Source: Cypionkella sp. (GTDB lineage Bacteria; Pseudomonadota; Alphaproteobacteria; Rhodobacterales; Rhodobacteraceae). Taken from it: 64,000 nt of DNA. The notes below the pieces were generated by a model. The model had not been told where the DNA came from. It searched no databases and was given only the letters and a program-made list of their open reading frames with translations. The position numbers and the translations under genes were made by a program. Each line of letters opens with the position of its first letter. Within the stretch, counting starts at the first letter, position 1. The stretch is from contig NZ_JAUSBA010000018.1 in NCBI RefSeq assembly GCF_030652235.1, positions 62,001-126,000 on the forward strand, read 5' to 3'. Positions 22,865 through 32,341 of this stretch are shown piece by piece.

Positions 22865-23871
22865 TGCGTCCCTCCTGTTGTTGCGGCTTGCCATAGGGAT
22901 AGCGCCTGCCGGGTCTCGGCCACATCATGCACGCGGATCATCTGCATGCCCTGCGCCACGCCCGCCAAAGCGACCGCGAGACTGCCTGGCAGCCGCTTTT
23001 GCGCATCCGCCTCGGCGCTGATCGTGCCGATGAAGCGCTTGCGCGAGGCCCCCAGCAGCACCGGGACGCCAAGATTATGGAACAGCGACAGCCGCGACAG
23101 CAGGGTCAGGTTGTGCTGCAGGGTTTTGCCAAAGCCGATGCCGGGGTCAATCGCCAGCTTATCGCGCGGGATGCCTGCCGCCTCGGCCTCTACCAGACGG
23201 GCGGCGAGGGCATCATACACATCCAACAGCACATCATCATAATGCGGGTCCACCTGCATAGTCTCGGGTGTGGCGATGGAGTGCATCAGGATCACCGGAC
23301 GGCCCGAAGCTGCCACCACCCCCGCCATCGCCGGATCAAATTGCAGCGCCGTCACATCGTTCAGGATCGTCGCACCCGCAACAAAGGCGGCACCCGCGAC
23401 CGCAGCCTTGCGGGTGTCGATAGAGATCGGCACATCAAGGCCACCCTCGCGCAGCGCCGCAATCAGGGGGGCGGTTCGGGCAGTTTCTTCATCCGGCAAA
23501 ACTTCAACCGCGCCGGGCCGCGTGCTTTCACCGCCAATGTCGAGAATATCCGCCCCCGCAGCCATCTTACGCGCCTGCATCAACGCCGCTTCGGGGCGCA
23601 GGAACAGTCCGCCATCGGAAAAACTGTCGGGTGTCACGTTCAGGATACCCATGAGGCGCGGGCGGTCCATCGCCAAGCCGCCGAAATCGGGGCGCTTGGC
23701 GGACAGGCGGTGCCGGGTTGCATCATCCAGATCCGACACGGGCACCAGCATTGGCGGCGCGTCCCGGTGGATCACTTCAACGTGGGAGAACCAGCACCAG
23801 CCGCCTGCAATCGTCAAAGCGCCAGCGGGACGGGCGGGGTCGGTCATCGGGATAGGGCGGATATAGGTCAT
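22861..23871 (-). CDS. folP: Dihydropteroate synthase
   Basis: [17 protein letters not shown]...[14 protein letters not shown]...DPGIGFGKT. Confidence 0.95.
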   Translation of the reverse strand: MTYIRPIPMTDPARPAGALTIAGGWCWFSHVEVIHRDAPPMLVPVSDLDDATRHRLSAKRPDFGGLAMDRPRLMGILNVTPDSFSDGGLFLRPEAALMQARKMAAGADILDIGGESTRPGAVEVLPDEETARTAPLIAALREGGLDVPISIDTRKAAVAGAAFVAGATILNDVTALQFDPAMAGVVAASGRPVILMHSIATPETMQVDPHYDDVLLDVYDALAARLVEAEAAGIPRDKLAIDPGIGFGKTLQHNLTLLSRLSLFHNLGVPVLLGASRKRFIGTISAEADAQKRLPGSLAVALAGVAQGMQMIRVHDVAETRQALSLWQAATTGGTQ

Positions 23872-23916
23872 GATCCTGTGGTAAAACTCTAACCCTTGTG
23901 TCGCAAGGGGGAAGCT

Positions 23917-24825
23917 TCAGGCCAGTTCGACCTGCACGCGGCTTCCCGCCGGAAGTGCAACATCACCGTGAACCACCAAGCGATCCGCCGCCATCAGTTC
24001 GGCCAGCCACAAAGCCAGCGCCACCGGCTCGCGGCTGTGCGGGCCATCGACGGCATCCAGCACCAGTTTCGACGGTGCCCAGACCACCATCTGACCGCGC
24101 TTGATCGCCCAATCAATCTCTGTCCGCGTCGCCATCACCACGCAGCGCGGATCGCGAGCGGCCAAAACCCAAGCATTTTGCTCAATGGCCAGCATGTCAA
24201 CGCGGCGCTGGGTCGGTTTATGCCCGGTCTGCGGGCGGGCCATATCGGGCAGACCAACCGTCAGGATCACCGGGCGGCCTTGGGCTTGCCAATGATCCAA
24301 CCGGGTTTCAAGATCAGCCGCCATGATCGCCGCATTGTCGAGGAAGACCACCAACGGATGCACGGCAGCTTCTTCGCCGTCCTGCCCCATCACCTTGACG
24401 GCGGTCTCGGCCCGGCTGCGCACGATTTCCACGCCCAACTTGTAAGGGCCAACATCCAGCTTTTCGATCCGAACGAACACCCGCATCGCCTGCGGCTCGG
24501 CCAAGATGCGCTCGGCCAGACGCTCGGCGAGGGTTTCCAGCAGGTTCAGCCGTTCGGCGGCGAGTTCGGTGGCAATCGCCTCGGTCAGCGTGTCGTAGGA
24601 CAGGATCAGATCAACATCGTCGTTCAGCGGCTCTACCGCCGGGCGGACCTCGACCACAATGTTGAACAGCACGCGCTGGGTGTGGCCACGTTCTTTCTGG
24701 AATGCGCCAATATCCACCGCGACGATGTGATCGCGCAGACTGATACGGTCACGCGGATCGGCGGTGGCCGAGGCGATGGAACGCTCTTCCGGGTGGGCGA
24801 AGGCTTGGGCGATGTCGCTGGTCAT
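23917..24825 (-). CDS. folB: Dihydroneopterin aldolase (FolB domain) with about 170-aa C-terminal extension
   Basis: N-terminal RISLRDHIVAVDIGAFQKERGHTQRVLFNIVVEV...LNLLETLAERLAERIL is FolB-like; the remainder is not assigned. Confidence 0.8.
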   Translation of the reverse strand: MTSDIAQAFAHPEERSIASATADPRDRISLRDHIVAVDIGAFQKERGHTQRVLFNIVVEVRPAVEPLNDDVDLILSYDTLTEAIATELAAERLNLLETLAERLAERILAEPQAMRVFVRIEKLDVGPYKLGVEIVRSRAETAVKVMGQDGEEAAVHPLVVFLDNAAIMAADLETRLDHWQAQGRPVILTVGLPDMARPQTGHKPTQRRVDMLAIEQNAWVLAARDPRCVVMATRTEIDWAIKRGQMVVWAPSKLVLDAVDGPHSREPVALALWLAELMAADRLVVHGDVALPAGSRVQVELA

Positions 24826-24941
24826 GGGGCCCCCGAAAGGCAAAACGCATTCAGGGCAAGCTATCGTGCGCCCTGCACAGCGCCTAGTCCGAACCCGACA
24901 CGAAGCGCAAGGGGCGCGACCAAAGCGTCGGTGATTTGCTC

Positions 24942-25655
24942 TTACGGCTGACGGTAAAACAGATGCGAGCCAATAGCTGCGGTGCGGTCAAACTTACGTG
25001 ACCATGATGGGCTGACGGCGCGGGTGTGGAAATAGGTGGCCCCAGCGGTCAGCTGACGCGGGGCGCCATCCAGCATCACGCGGGCGATACGGCCAGCCAC
25101 ATCGGCAGGACCGGGTTCGGTCATCACATCTTTGTTGCCATCGCAGGAATAAGAAAACGCGCAAGACCCGCTACCACGCTGCTGCACGACGCCGCAGATG
25201 GTTTTGGGATAACGCAGGCTGTCGACGCGGTTCAGCACCACCTCGGCCACCGCGAACTGACCTTGCAGGGTTTCGCCCCGGCTTTCAAAGTAGATCGCGG
25301 TTTTCAGACATTGCCATTGCGCATCGCCCGCAGGCTGTGGTTGCGCCAGCAGCCAATCGGCGGTGTAGCTGACCAGAACCGGGTTTTGCAGTTTGGTCTT
25401 CTTGTCAGCCTTCGCAGTCTTTACGGGCTTGGGTGCTGCGGGGGTAACCACTTTCGGCCCCACCGCCATCGCCGTCAGTTTACCCTCGGGCAGCGCATCG
25501 AACGCCTTGTGTTCCGCCCCAAACAAGGACGCCATCTGCGAGCCCATCAGCAAGGTGGGGTCGTTGGAATGGCTTACCGTCACATCGGCAAAGGCCGCCC
25601 CGCTAAGGACGCAAAGCGCCGCAGCGGCACTCGTCCAGGCTTGGTGGAAGCGCAT
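24942..25655 (-). CDS. SleB/CwlJ-type cell wall hydrolase (Hydrolase_2)
   Basis: CLKTAIYFESRGETLQGQFAVAEVVLNRV...KTICGVVQQ...CAFSYSCDG. Confidence 0.9.
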   Translation of the reverse strand: MRFHQAWTSAAAALCVLSGAAFADVTVSHSNDPTLLMGSQMASLFGAEHKAFDALPEGKLTAMAVGPKVVTPAAPKPVKTAKADKKTKLQNPVLVSYTADWLLAQPQPAGDAQWQCLKTAIYFESRGETLQGQFAVAEVVLNRVDSLRYPKTICGVVQQRGSGSCAFSYSCDGNKDVMTEPGPADVAGRIARVMLDGAPRQLTAGATYFHTRAVSPSWSRKFDRTAAIGSHLFYRQP

Positions 25656-25839
25656 ATATCAGTATCCCGGTCTGTTTCAGCAACGCCGGATGAGAGCAGC
25701 CTCACGCGACGAGAAATTGGCCTAGAGAACGAATCTGCCTCGGTCCACCCGCGCGGCAAAATTACCACGGTATTTTCGTACATTTGAGCGGATTTCCGCG
25801 CAAAACCTTAAAGCGATACATTCACTTCAACCTGCAAAT

Positions 25840-28395
25840 TCATGATATTGTGGTTTTTTTCCGAATATCCACACGATCAGCCAAAGCCAGATGCGCCGCC
25901 GCCAGACGCGCCAAAGGCACTCGATAGGGGCTGCAAGAGACATAGTCGAAGCCCGCCTTGCGGCAAAACCCAATCGATTCGGGGTTGCCGCCATGCTCGC
26001 CGCAGATCGAAACCGTCAGGTCAGGGCGGGTTGCGCGACCGCGTTCACTGCCGATCAACAGCAGTTCTCCAACGCCATCGACGTCGAGAGTATGGAACGG
26101 ATCTTCCGGGAAAACCCCCTGCTGCACATAGGTGTTCATGAAGCGGCCGGCATCGTCGCGGGACAGGCCATAGGTCATCTGCGTAAGGTCGTTGGTGCCG
26201 AACGACAAGAAATCGGCGTGTTGCGCGATTTCTCCGGCGCGCAAAGCGGCGCGCGGGGTTTCCACCATGACGCCCAGTTTGAACTCAAACGCCACGCCAG
26301 ATTTCACCCGTACGGCTGCGGCGACGGCGTCGATATGGGTCTTGACCAGTTCCACCTCGCGCCGCGCCGAAACCAACGGAATCATGATTTCTGGCACCAC
26401 GGGCGTGCCTTTGCGAGCAAGCACAACGGCGGCCTCAAAGATCGCCTGCGCCTGCATGGCGTAAATTTCCGGCAACACCACACCCAAGCGGACGCCGCGC
26501 ATCCCCAACATCGGGTTGAACTCGGCCAAAGCCTCGGCACGACGAACCACGTCGGACAGTGGTTTGTCCAGCGCCTCGGCCAGTTCGCGCAGGCCTTCCC
26601 GCGAGTGCGGCAGGAATTCGTGCAGGGGCGGATCGAACAGCCGGATGCAAACCGGCAGGCCCGCCATGATCTCGAACAGTTGTACAAAATCGGCGCGCTG
26701 CATCGGCAGCAGGCGGGCAAGGGCAGCGGCGCGGTCTTTTGAGGTGTCGGCGAAAATCATCTCGCGCATCACCACAAGGCGATCTTCCTCGAAGAACATA
26801 TGCTCGGTGCGGCAGAGGCCAATGCCCTGCGCCTCGAACTGCCGCGCGGTGATCGCATCGGCGGGGGTATCGGCATTGGCGCGGATGCCAATGTCACGGA
26901 AGCTGTCGGCCCAACCCAGAAGCTTGCGGAAGGCATCGTCCAAAGCTGGAGCGAGCATTTCCGCAGCGCCCGCCAGCACATCGCCGGTGGTGCCATCAAC
27001 CGTGATCAAATCGCCCTCGCTAAAGGTGCGGCCATCGGCGGCGACAAGGCGTTTTTCTTTTGTGTCCAAGCGCATCCCCGACGCGCCCACTACGCAGGGC
27101 ACACCAAGCCCCCGCGCGATCACGGCGGCATGCGAGGTGACGCCGCCGCGTTCGGTGACAACCCCCACCGCCGCGTGCATGCCGCGAATATCCTCGGGCG
27201 CGGTTTCGCGGCGCACCATGATGCAGGGCTCACCCCGCGCCGCGCTTGCTTGCGCGGCTTGCGATGAGAACACGATGCGGCCCACCGCAGCACCGGGAGA
27301 AGCGGCGATACCCTTGGCGAACACGTCACGCGCCGAGCGCATATCGACCTGCGGGTGCAACAGTTCCGAAAGCGCCCGGGGTTCCACCCGCAGCACCGCT
27401 TCCTCGCGGCTGATCACACCGTCATCGGCCAAAGCCACCGCGATCTTCAGGCCCGCGCGGGCCGAGCGTTGCACTTTAATCGCGTCAAGAACCGAGAGTT
27501 TGCCATCCTCGATGGTGAATTCGATCTGCATTTCTTCGCGCAGTTTTTGCCGACACACCGCCCCGTGGCGGATCAGATCGGCGAAGATTTCGGGCGCGAT
27601 GTCTTCCAACGAGGGGCCGCGCTTGTCGCGGGTCAGGTAGATCGCTTCGGTCTTTTTCAGCGCATCTCGGCCTTGGGATTGCCCCAAGTAACGCCCCTTC
27701 ACCAAAGCCAATCCTGTGACCGGATCAATGAATTGCATCACACCCGAGCCGGAAATCCCCTGCCCAATGCCTTGCGCCATTTCCTGCACCACAAGACCCA
27801 AAGCGGCCTCGACGGGCGCACCCTTGGCTTGACGTAAAAGGCGGGCCGAGGTGCCCTCCCATGCGCGGGCCATCGAGCGCAGCACTTCCGACAGTTGCTG
27901 GGCGGGGTCTTCGGGGAAGGGTTCTTCCATTTCCCGCTCATAATGGCGGAGCGCATCACGCAGGCTATCGGCGTTAGGTTTGCCGGAATCGAACATATCT
28001 GGGTCGAGGCGAGCAACATGTGTGGCGTAGGCTTGCACAAACCGCAGATAGAGCGCATCGGCGGCTTCGCGGCCATTGGTTTCCACAAGGCGATCATGCT
28101 GGGCGGCGTTCATGCCGATGTTCAGCACGGTGCCGGGGCCGCCCCAATCTGGGTTCTCGGGCGAAGGCCGCACGGAAATCAACGGCATCGCGCCGAAATG
28201 CGTCAGAATGGCTCTGACATCCACAGGATGGCCCGCCGCAATCGCCCGCACAGTTTGCGCCGGAAGCGCCACGGTTTCGGGCACCGGCAGGTCAAGCCGC
28301 ACCAGCCGTTGCAGGCATTTTGCACGCCAACCATGGGCTTGGGTGCGGATGTCGGCACTTGGGGTGATCTCGGCGAACTCGGCGATTTTCTGCAC
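25840..28395 (-). CDS. Pyruvate phosphate dikinase-like/PEP-utilizing enzyme
   Basis: TERGGVTSHAAVIARGLGVPCVVGA phosphohistidine domain and C-terminal SFGTNDLTQMTYG barrel; likely GTG start at 28395 (ORF open to 28491). Confidence 0.87.
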   Translation of the reverse strand: MQKIAEFAEITPSADIRTQAHGWRAKCLQRLVRLDLPVPETVALPAQTVRAIAAGHPVDVRAILTHFGAMPLISVRPSPENPDWGGPGTVLNIGMNAAQHDRLVETNGREAADALYLRFVQAYATHVARLDPDMFDSGKPNADSLRDALRHYEREMEEPFPEDPAQQLSEVLRSMARAWEGTSARLLRQAKGAPVEAALGLVVQEMAQGIGQGISGSGVMQFIDPVTGLALVKGRYLGQSQGRDALKKTEAIYLTRDKRGPSLEDIAPEIFADLIRHGAVCRQKLREEMQIEFTIEDGKLSVLDAIKVQRSARAGLKIAVALADDGVISREEAVLRVEPRALSELLHPQVDMRSARDVFAKGIAASPGAAVGRIVFSSQAAQASAARGEPCIMVRRETAPEDIRGMHAAVGVVTERGGVTSHAAVIARGLGVPCVVGASGMRLDTKEKRLVAADGRTFSEGDLITVDGTTGDVLAGAAEMLAPALDDAFRKLLGWADSFRDIGIRANADTPADAITARQFEAQGIGLCRTEHMFFEEDRLVVMREMIFADTSKDRAAALARLLPMQRADFVQLFEIMAGLPVCIRLFDPPLHEFLPHSREGLRELAEALDKPLSDVVRRAEALAEFNPMLGMRGVRLGVVLPEIYAMQAQAIFEAAVVLARKGTPVVPEIMIPLVSARREVELVKTHIDAVAAAVRVKSGVAFEFKLGVMVETPRAALRAGEIAQHADFLSFGTNDLTQMTYGLSRDDAGRFMNTYVQQGVFPEDPFHTLDVDGVGELLLIGSERGRATRPDLTVSICGEHGGNPESIGFCRKAGFDYVSCSPYRVPLARLAAAHLALADRVDIRKKTTIS

Positions 28396-28460
28396 TGCGG
28401 CACCTTTACTTTGCGGGCGCAGGATACACTTGGTGCGGCGTGGCGCAAGCTTAATGGGCG

Positions 28461-28519
28461 GTCTGCGAAGGGTGGGGGCTCGCCCCCACACCCCCAGGAT
28501 ATTTGAGCACAGAGGATGG
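28461..28519 (-). repeat. Gene-end repeat type B plus GC hairpin, directly after glyS stop
   Basis: Minus strand CATCCTCTGTGCTCAAATATCC followed by GTGGGGGCGAGCCCCCAC; same core after ftsY at 41061. Confidence 0.65.
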
Positions 28520-28520
28520 G

Positions 28521-30794
28521 CTAGCCGTCAATTTTCGTCAGGTCAGCCACGCCCGAGCAGATGGCGCGGATGCGGTGCAGCAGGTTCAGGCGGTTGCGCC
28601 GGATGATCGGATTGTCCGAGTTGACCTGAACGGCGGTGAAGAAGGCGTCGATGGGCGCGCGTAGTTGTGCCATCGCGGCCATCGCGGCGGCGAAATCTTC
28701 GCTGCGCATGGCGGGGGTGATCTGGGCTTCTGCGGTGTCGAGGGCTGCGAACAGGGCGCGTTCTTCGTCAGTTTCGGCGAATTTCGCATCGGCGCCGTAG
28801 GAGTATTCGACGCCGTCTTTGGCTTCCGCTTGGCTCAGGATGGTGTTGGCGCGTTTGAAGCCGGCCAACATGTTGGGGCCGTCTTCGGTTTTCAGGAAGG
28901 CGGCGAGCGCCTCGGCGCGTTTGACCAGCAGGGTGAGATCGTCGTTGCCCGGCATGGCAAGGCAGGCGTCGATCACATCGTGGCGGATGCCTTGGTCTTT
29001 CAGGAAGACTTTCAGGCGGTCGTGGAAGAAGGCGAGGAGATCGGCTTCACCACCACGACCTGCCAATCGCCCATAGGTAGTTTCTGCGGGAAATGAAACG
29101 GACTTTCCAGCAGGGCGACCAAGGTATTCGCCTATTAGAAGTGGTTGGCCCGAATAGCGCGGTTCATCACCGTCTTCATCAAATGGGACTTTATTGATTT
29201 GATAAGCAATCCCATAGTTGGGATGCCCATCGATGTACAACTGGCGAGTTTTTGCGCTGACATTGACTATCTCGTCATAGGCTTTCGACAGAAGATCGAC
29301 GAGGCAAACTTTCACCCCATTCCCCAAAACCAACCGAATAACCCCCAGAGCGGCCCTGCGCAGCGCAAACGGGTCTTTGCTCCCTGTGGGCTTCTCGTCA
29401 ATCGCCCAGAAGCCCGTCAGGGTGTCGATCTTGTCGGCCAGCGCCACGGCGACGGAAACTGGGTCGCTGGGCACTGTGTCGGTGGGGCCGAGGGGGGAGT
29501 AGTGGTCGCGGGCGGCAAGAGCCACCGCTTCGGGCAGACCAGCTTCGCGGGCGTAGTACATGCCCATCCGGCCTTGCAGTTCGGGGAATTCACCGACCAT
29601 GGCGGAGCGGAGGTCGGCTTTGGCGAGTTTGGCGGCTTGCTCGGCTGTGTCGGGATCGGCCCCGACCAAGGGGGCGATTTCACGCGCCAATGCGGCAATG
29701 CGGGCGATGCGGTCGGCTTGGCTGCCGAGTTTGTTGTGGAAGGTGACGGAGTTCAGACCATCCAGCCATTCGGTCATGCCCGCTTTCGCCACGCGCAGAT
29801 CGTTTTCCCAGAAGAATTTCGCATCCGACAGGCGGGCTGACAGCACCTTCTGGTTGCCCTTCAGGATGGTCTCGCCGTGGTCGGCGGTTTCAGTATTGGC
29901 GACGGTGATGAAGCCTTCAATGCGGCCCGTCTTGGGGTTTTTTACCGAGAAGAACTTCTGGTGTTCCTTCATGCTGGTCTGCAAAACCTCGGGCGGCAGG
30001 CCAAGGAACGTCTCGGCAATCCGGCCCATCAGGGGGACGGGCCATTCGACAAGGCCAGCGACTTCGGTGAGAAGACCTTTGTCCTCAACCACTTCCATGC
30101 CCGCCGCGAAGGCGAGGTTTTGCGCGCCTTGCCAGATTGCGGCTTCCCGCTCGGCAGAGTCCAGCACGACATGGGCGCGTTTCAGTTTCACTGCGTAGTC
30201 GTCAAAGCTGGTGACGGGGAAGCGGGCGGGGGACAGGAAGCGGTGGCCTGCGGTGGTGTTGCTGGATTGGATGCCGTCGATGTTCAGGGACACGACTTCG
30301 GCCCCGCCTTCGTCGGACAGCAGGCAGAGGATCGAATGCAGCGGGCGGACCCAGCGCAGGGTGCCCGTCCCCCAGCGCATGGATTTCGGCCATGGGAACG
30401 TGCGGATGGTGGATTCCAGCACCTCGGCGATGATCACGCTCGCGGCGCGGCCGGGTTTTTCGACCACGGCGTAAAGGGTTTCGCCCTTTTTATCGGCGCG
30501 GCGTTCCAACTGATCCGGCGTCAGGCCAGTGGAGCGCAGGAAACCTTCGATGGCGGCAGGCGGCGCAGAGGCGCTTGGCCCTTTGCGTTCTTCGCGGACG
30601 GGTTTGCTTTCGGTGGAAAGCCCTTCGATGGAAAGCACCAAGCGGCGCGGCGTCGAGAACGCACCAGCCGAAGAATAGGTTAGGCCGGCATCCACCAAGC
30701 CATGGGTGATCATAGATTTCAGATCATCACGGGCGCGGGCTTGCATCCGGGCGGGGATTTCCTCGGAAAACAGTTCGATCAGCAGGTCGGACAT
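28521..30794 (-). CDS. glyS: Glycine-tRNA ligase beta subunit
   Basis: MSDLLIELFSEEIPARMQARA...DDLRVAKAGMTEWLDGLNSVTFHNKLGSQADR. Confidence 0.95.
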   Translation of the reverse strand: MSDLLIELFSEEIPARMQARARDDLKSMITHGLVDAGLTYSSAGAFSTPRRLVLSIEGLSTESKPVREERKGPSASAPPAAIEGFLRSTGLTPDQLERRADKKGETLYAVVEKPGRAASVIIAEVLESTIRTFPWPKSMRWGTGTLRWVRPLHSILCLLSDEGGAEVVSLNIDGIQSSNTTAGHRFLSPARFPVTSFDDYAVKLKRAHVVLDSAEREAAIWQGAQNLAFAAGMEVVEDKGLLTEVAGLVEWPVPLMGRIAETFLGLPPEVLQTSMKEHQKFFSVKNPKTGRIEGFITVANTETADHGETILKGNQKVLSARLSDAKFFWENDLRVAKAGMTEWLDGLNSVTFHNKLGSQADRIARIAALAREIAPLVGADPDTAEQAAKLAKADLRSAMVGEFPELQGRMGMYYAREAGLPEAVALAARDHYSPLGPTDTVPSDPVSVAVALADKIDTLTGFWAIDEKPTGSKDPFALRRAALGVIRLVLGNGVKVCLVDLLSKAYDEIVNVSAKTRQLYIDGHPNYGIAYQINKVPFDEDGDEPRYSGQPLLIGEYLGRPAGKSVSFPAETTYGRLAGRGGEADLLAFFHDRLKVFLKDQGIRHDVIDACLAMPGNDDLTLLVKRAEALAAFLKTEDGPNMLAGFKRANTILSQAEAKDGVEYSYGADAKFAETDEERALFAALDTAEAQITPAMRSEDFAAAMAAMAQLRAPIDAFFTAVQVNSDNPIIRRNRLNLLHRIRAICSGVADLTKIDG

Positions 30795-31268
30795 TTATTG
30801 CTCCGCTTCAGGAGAAAGCTGGTGCCACGCATAGGCGCGGCCATCGGGGAACACCGCAACAACGCGGTCGATTTCGGGGGCGATATTGGCTTGGGACAGG
30901 AAGGCGATGGCCTCCCCCTTCTCCAAGGCTGCGCCGATTTTATTGGCATCAAAGCAGCCGAACCATGTGGGGGCGATCAGCGGCACGGGCTTTTCGTAGA
31001 GTTTGTAGGTTTCGGTCAGCATGGCTTGCGACAGCGGCGTGTGGAAGCAGGCACGGAACCTCAGGGGCGAGCTGTCTGCGGTGATGCCTTCGATGCCGTC
31101 CACCAAGATCGGTTCAGGCTGGCCGGATTCGATCAGGGTGAGTTCGATTTCCGCCCCCTTCTGGAAGCTGGCCGGAGTGTAATAGGCGTATTCTTGCAGC
31201 CAATACATGGCGATGCCTGCGAGGGCGGCGGTGATCACGATGAAACCTGCGACGTATTTGCCATTCAC
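30795..31268 (-). CDS. DUF6446-like membrane-anchored protein between glyQ and glyS
   Basis: [32 protein letters not shown] helix then conserved domain; GTG start overlapping the glyQ stop. Confidence 0.75.
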   Translation of the reverse strand: MNGKYVAGFIVITAALAGIAMYWLQEYAYYTPASFQKGAEIELTLIESGQPEPILVDGIEGITADSSPLRFRACFHTPLSQAMLTETYKLYEKPVPLIAPTWFGCFDANKIGAALEKGEAIAFLSQANIAPEIDRVVAVFPDGRAYAWHQLSPEAEQ

Positions 31269-32203
31269 TGTGCAACCTCTGCATCTTGGCCTGCCGGAGT
31301 CAGCCGGAAGGCGTCGGCGCATTTCTTCGCCAGCGCGCGGACTCGGCCGATATAGGCTTGGCGTTCGGTGACGGAAATCACCCCGCGCGCGTCGAGCAGG
31401 TTGAACAGGTGGCTTGCCTTGATGGTCTGGTCATAGGCCGGGTGGGCCATGATGATGGTCTTGCCGGATTTCGGATCGAGTGGCGGAAAATCCAGCAGGC
31501 GCTGGCATTCGGCCTCGGCATCCTCGAAATGCCGCAACAATTGAGCGGTATCGGCGCCGTCGAAGTTGTGTCGCGAGTATTCTTCCTCGGTCTGCATGAA
31601 GATATCGCCATAGGTCAGCGGGATGGGTGCGGCAGGGTCGTTGAACGGCATGTCCATGACGTGATCGACGCCCAAGACATACATTGCCAGACGCTCAAGG
31701 CCGTAAGTGAGCTCGCCAGAAACCGGGCGGCAATCATGGCCGCCGACCTGCTGGAAATAGGTGAACTGCGACACTTCCATGCCGTCACACCAAATCTCCC
31801 AGCCCAGCCCCCAAGCGCCGAGGGTCGGGGATTCCCAGTCGTCCTCGACAAAGCGGATGTCATGCAGAGAGGCGTCGATGCCGATGGCTTTCAGCGAGCC
31901 AAGGTAGAGGTCTTGCAGATCGGGCGGCGAGGGTTTGATGATCACCTGATATTGATAATAATGCTGCAGGCGGTTGGGGTTTTCGCCATAGCGGCCATCG
32001 GTTGGGCGGCGCGAGGGCTGCACATAGGCCGCAGCCCAAGGTTTTGACCCCAATGAACGCAGGGTCGTGGCAGGGTGGAAGGTGCCTGCGCCAACCTCCA
32101 TATCATAGGGCTGCAACACGGCGCAGCCCTGCGCTGCCCAGTAATTCTGCAAACGCAGGATGATCTCCTGAAAGCTGCGGGGGGCTTTGGGGGCATCAGC
32201 CAT
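31265..32203 (-). CDS. glyQ: Glycine-tRNA ligase alpha subunit
   Basis: [43 protein letters not shown]. Confidence 0.96.
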   Translation of the reverse strand: MADAPKAPRSFQEIILRLQNYWAAQGCAVLQPYDMEVGAGTFHPATTLRSLGSKPWAAAYVQPSRRPTDGRYGENPNRLQHYYQYQVIIKPSPPDLQDLYLGSLKAIGIDASLHDIRFVEDDWESPTLGAWGLGWEIWCDGMEVSQFTYFQQVGGHDCRPVSGELTYGLERLAMYVLGVDHVMDMPFNDPAAPIPLTYGDIFMQTEEEYSRHNFDGADTAQLLRHFEDAEAECQRLLDFPPLDPKSGKTIIMAHPAYDQTIKASHLFNLLDARGVISVTERQAYIGRVRALAKKCADAFRLTPAGQDAEVAQ

Positions 32204-32341
32204 GACGAACCTCTTGAAATGTTGCCACTGCATAGGCAAGAGGCAGCCAAGGGTCAATGCGGCGCTTATGTTTGGGGCGGAAACCGCGTGCATCTGCGGG
32301 GTGCTCTGCTAGGTTCGCCAAAATGCCGCGCTTTGCGAAAA

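Noticed and set aside
21533-23242. 569-aa plus-strand ORF
   Set aside because: Antisense to glmM and folP; low-complexity HRPR-type composition.
24932-24950. TGATTTGCTCTTACGG as another type A repeat
   Set aside because: Only about the first 12 nt match and the GAAATACTC half is missing.
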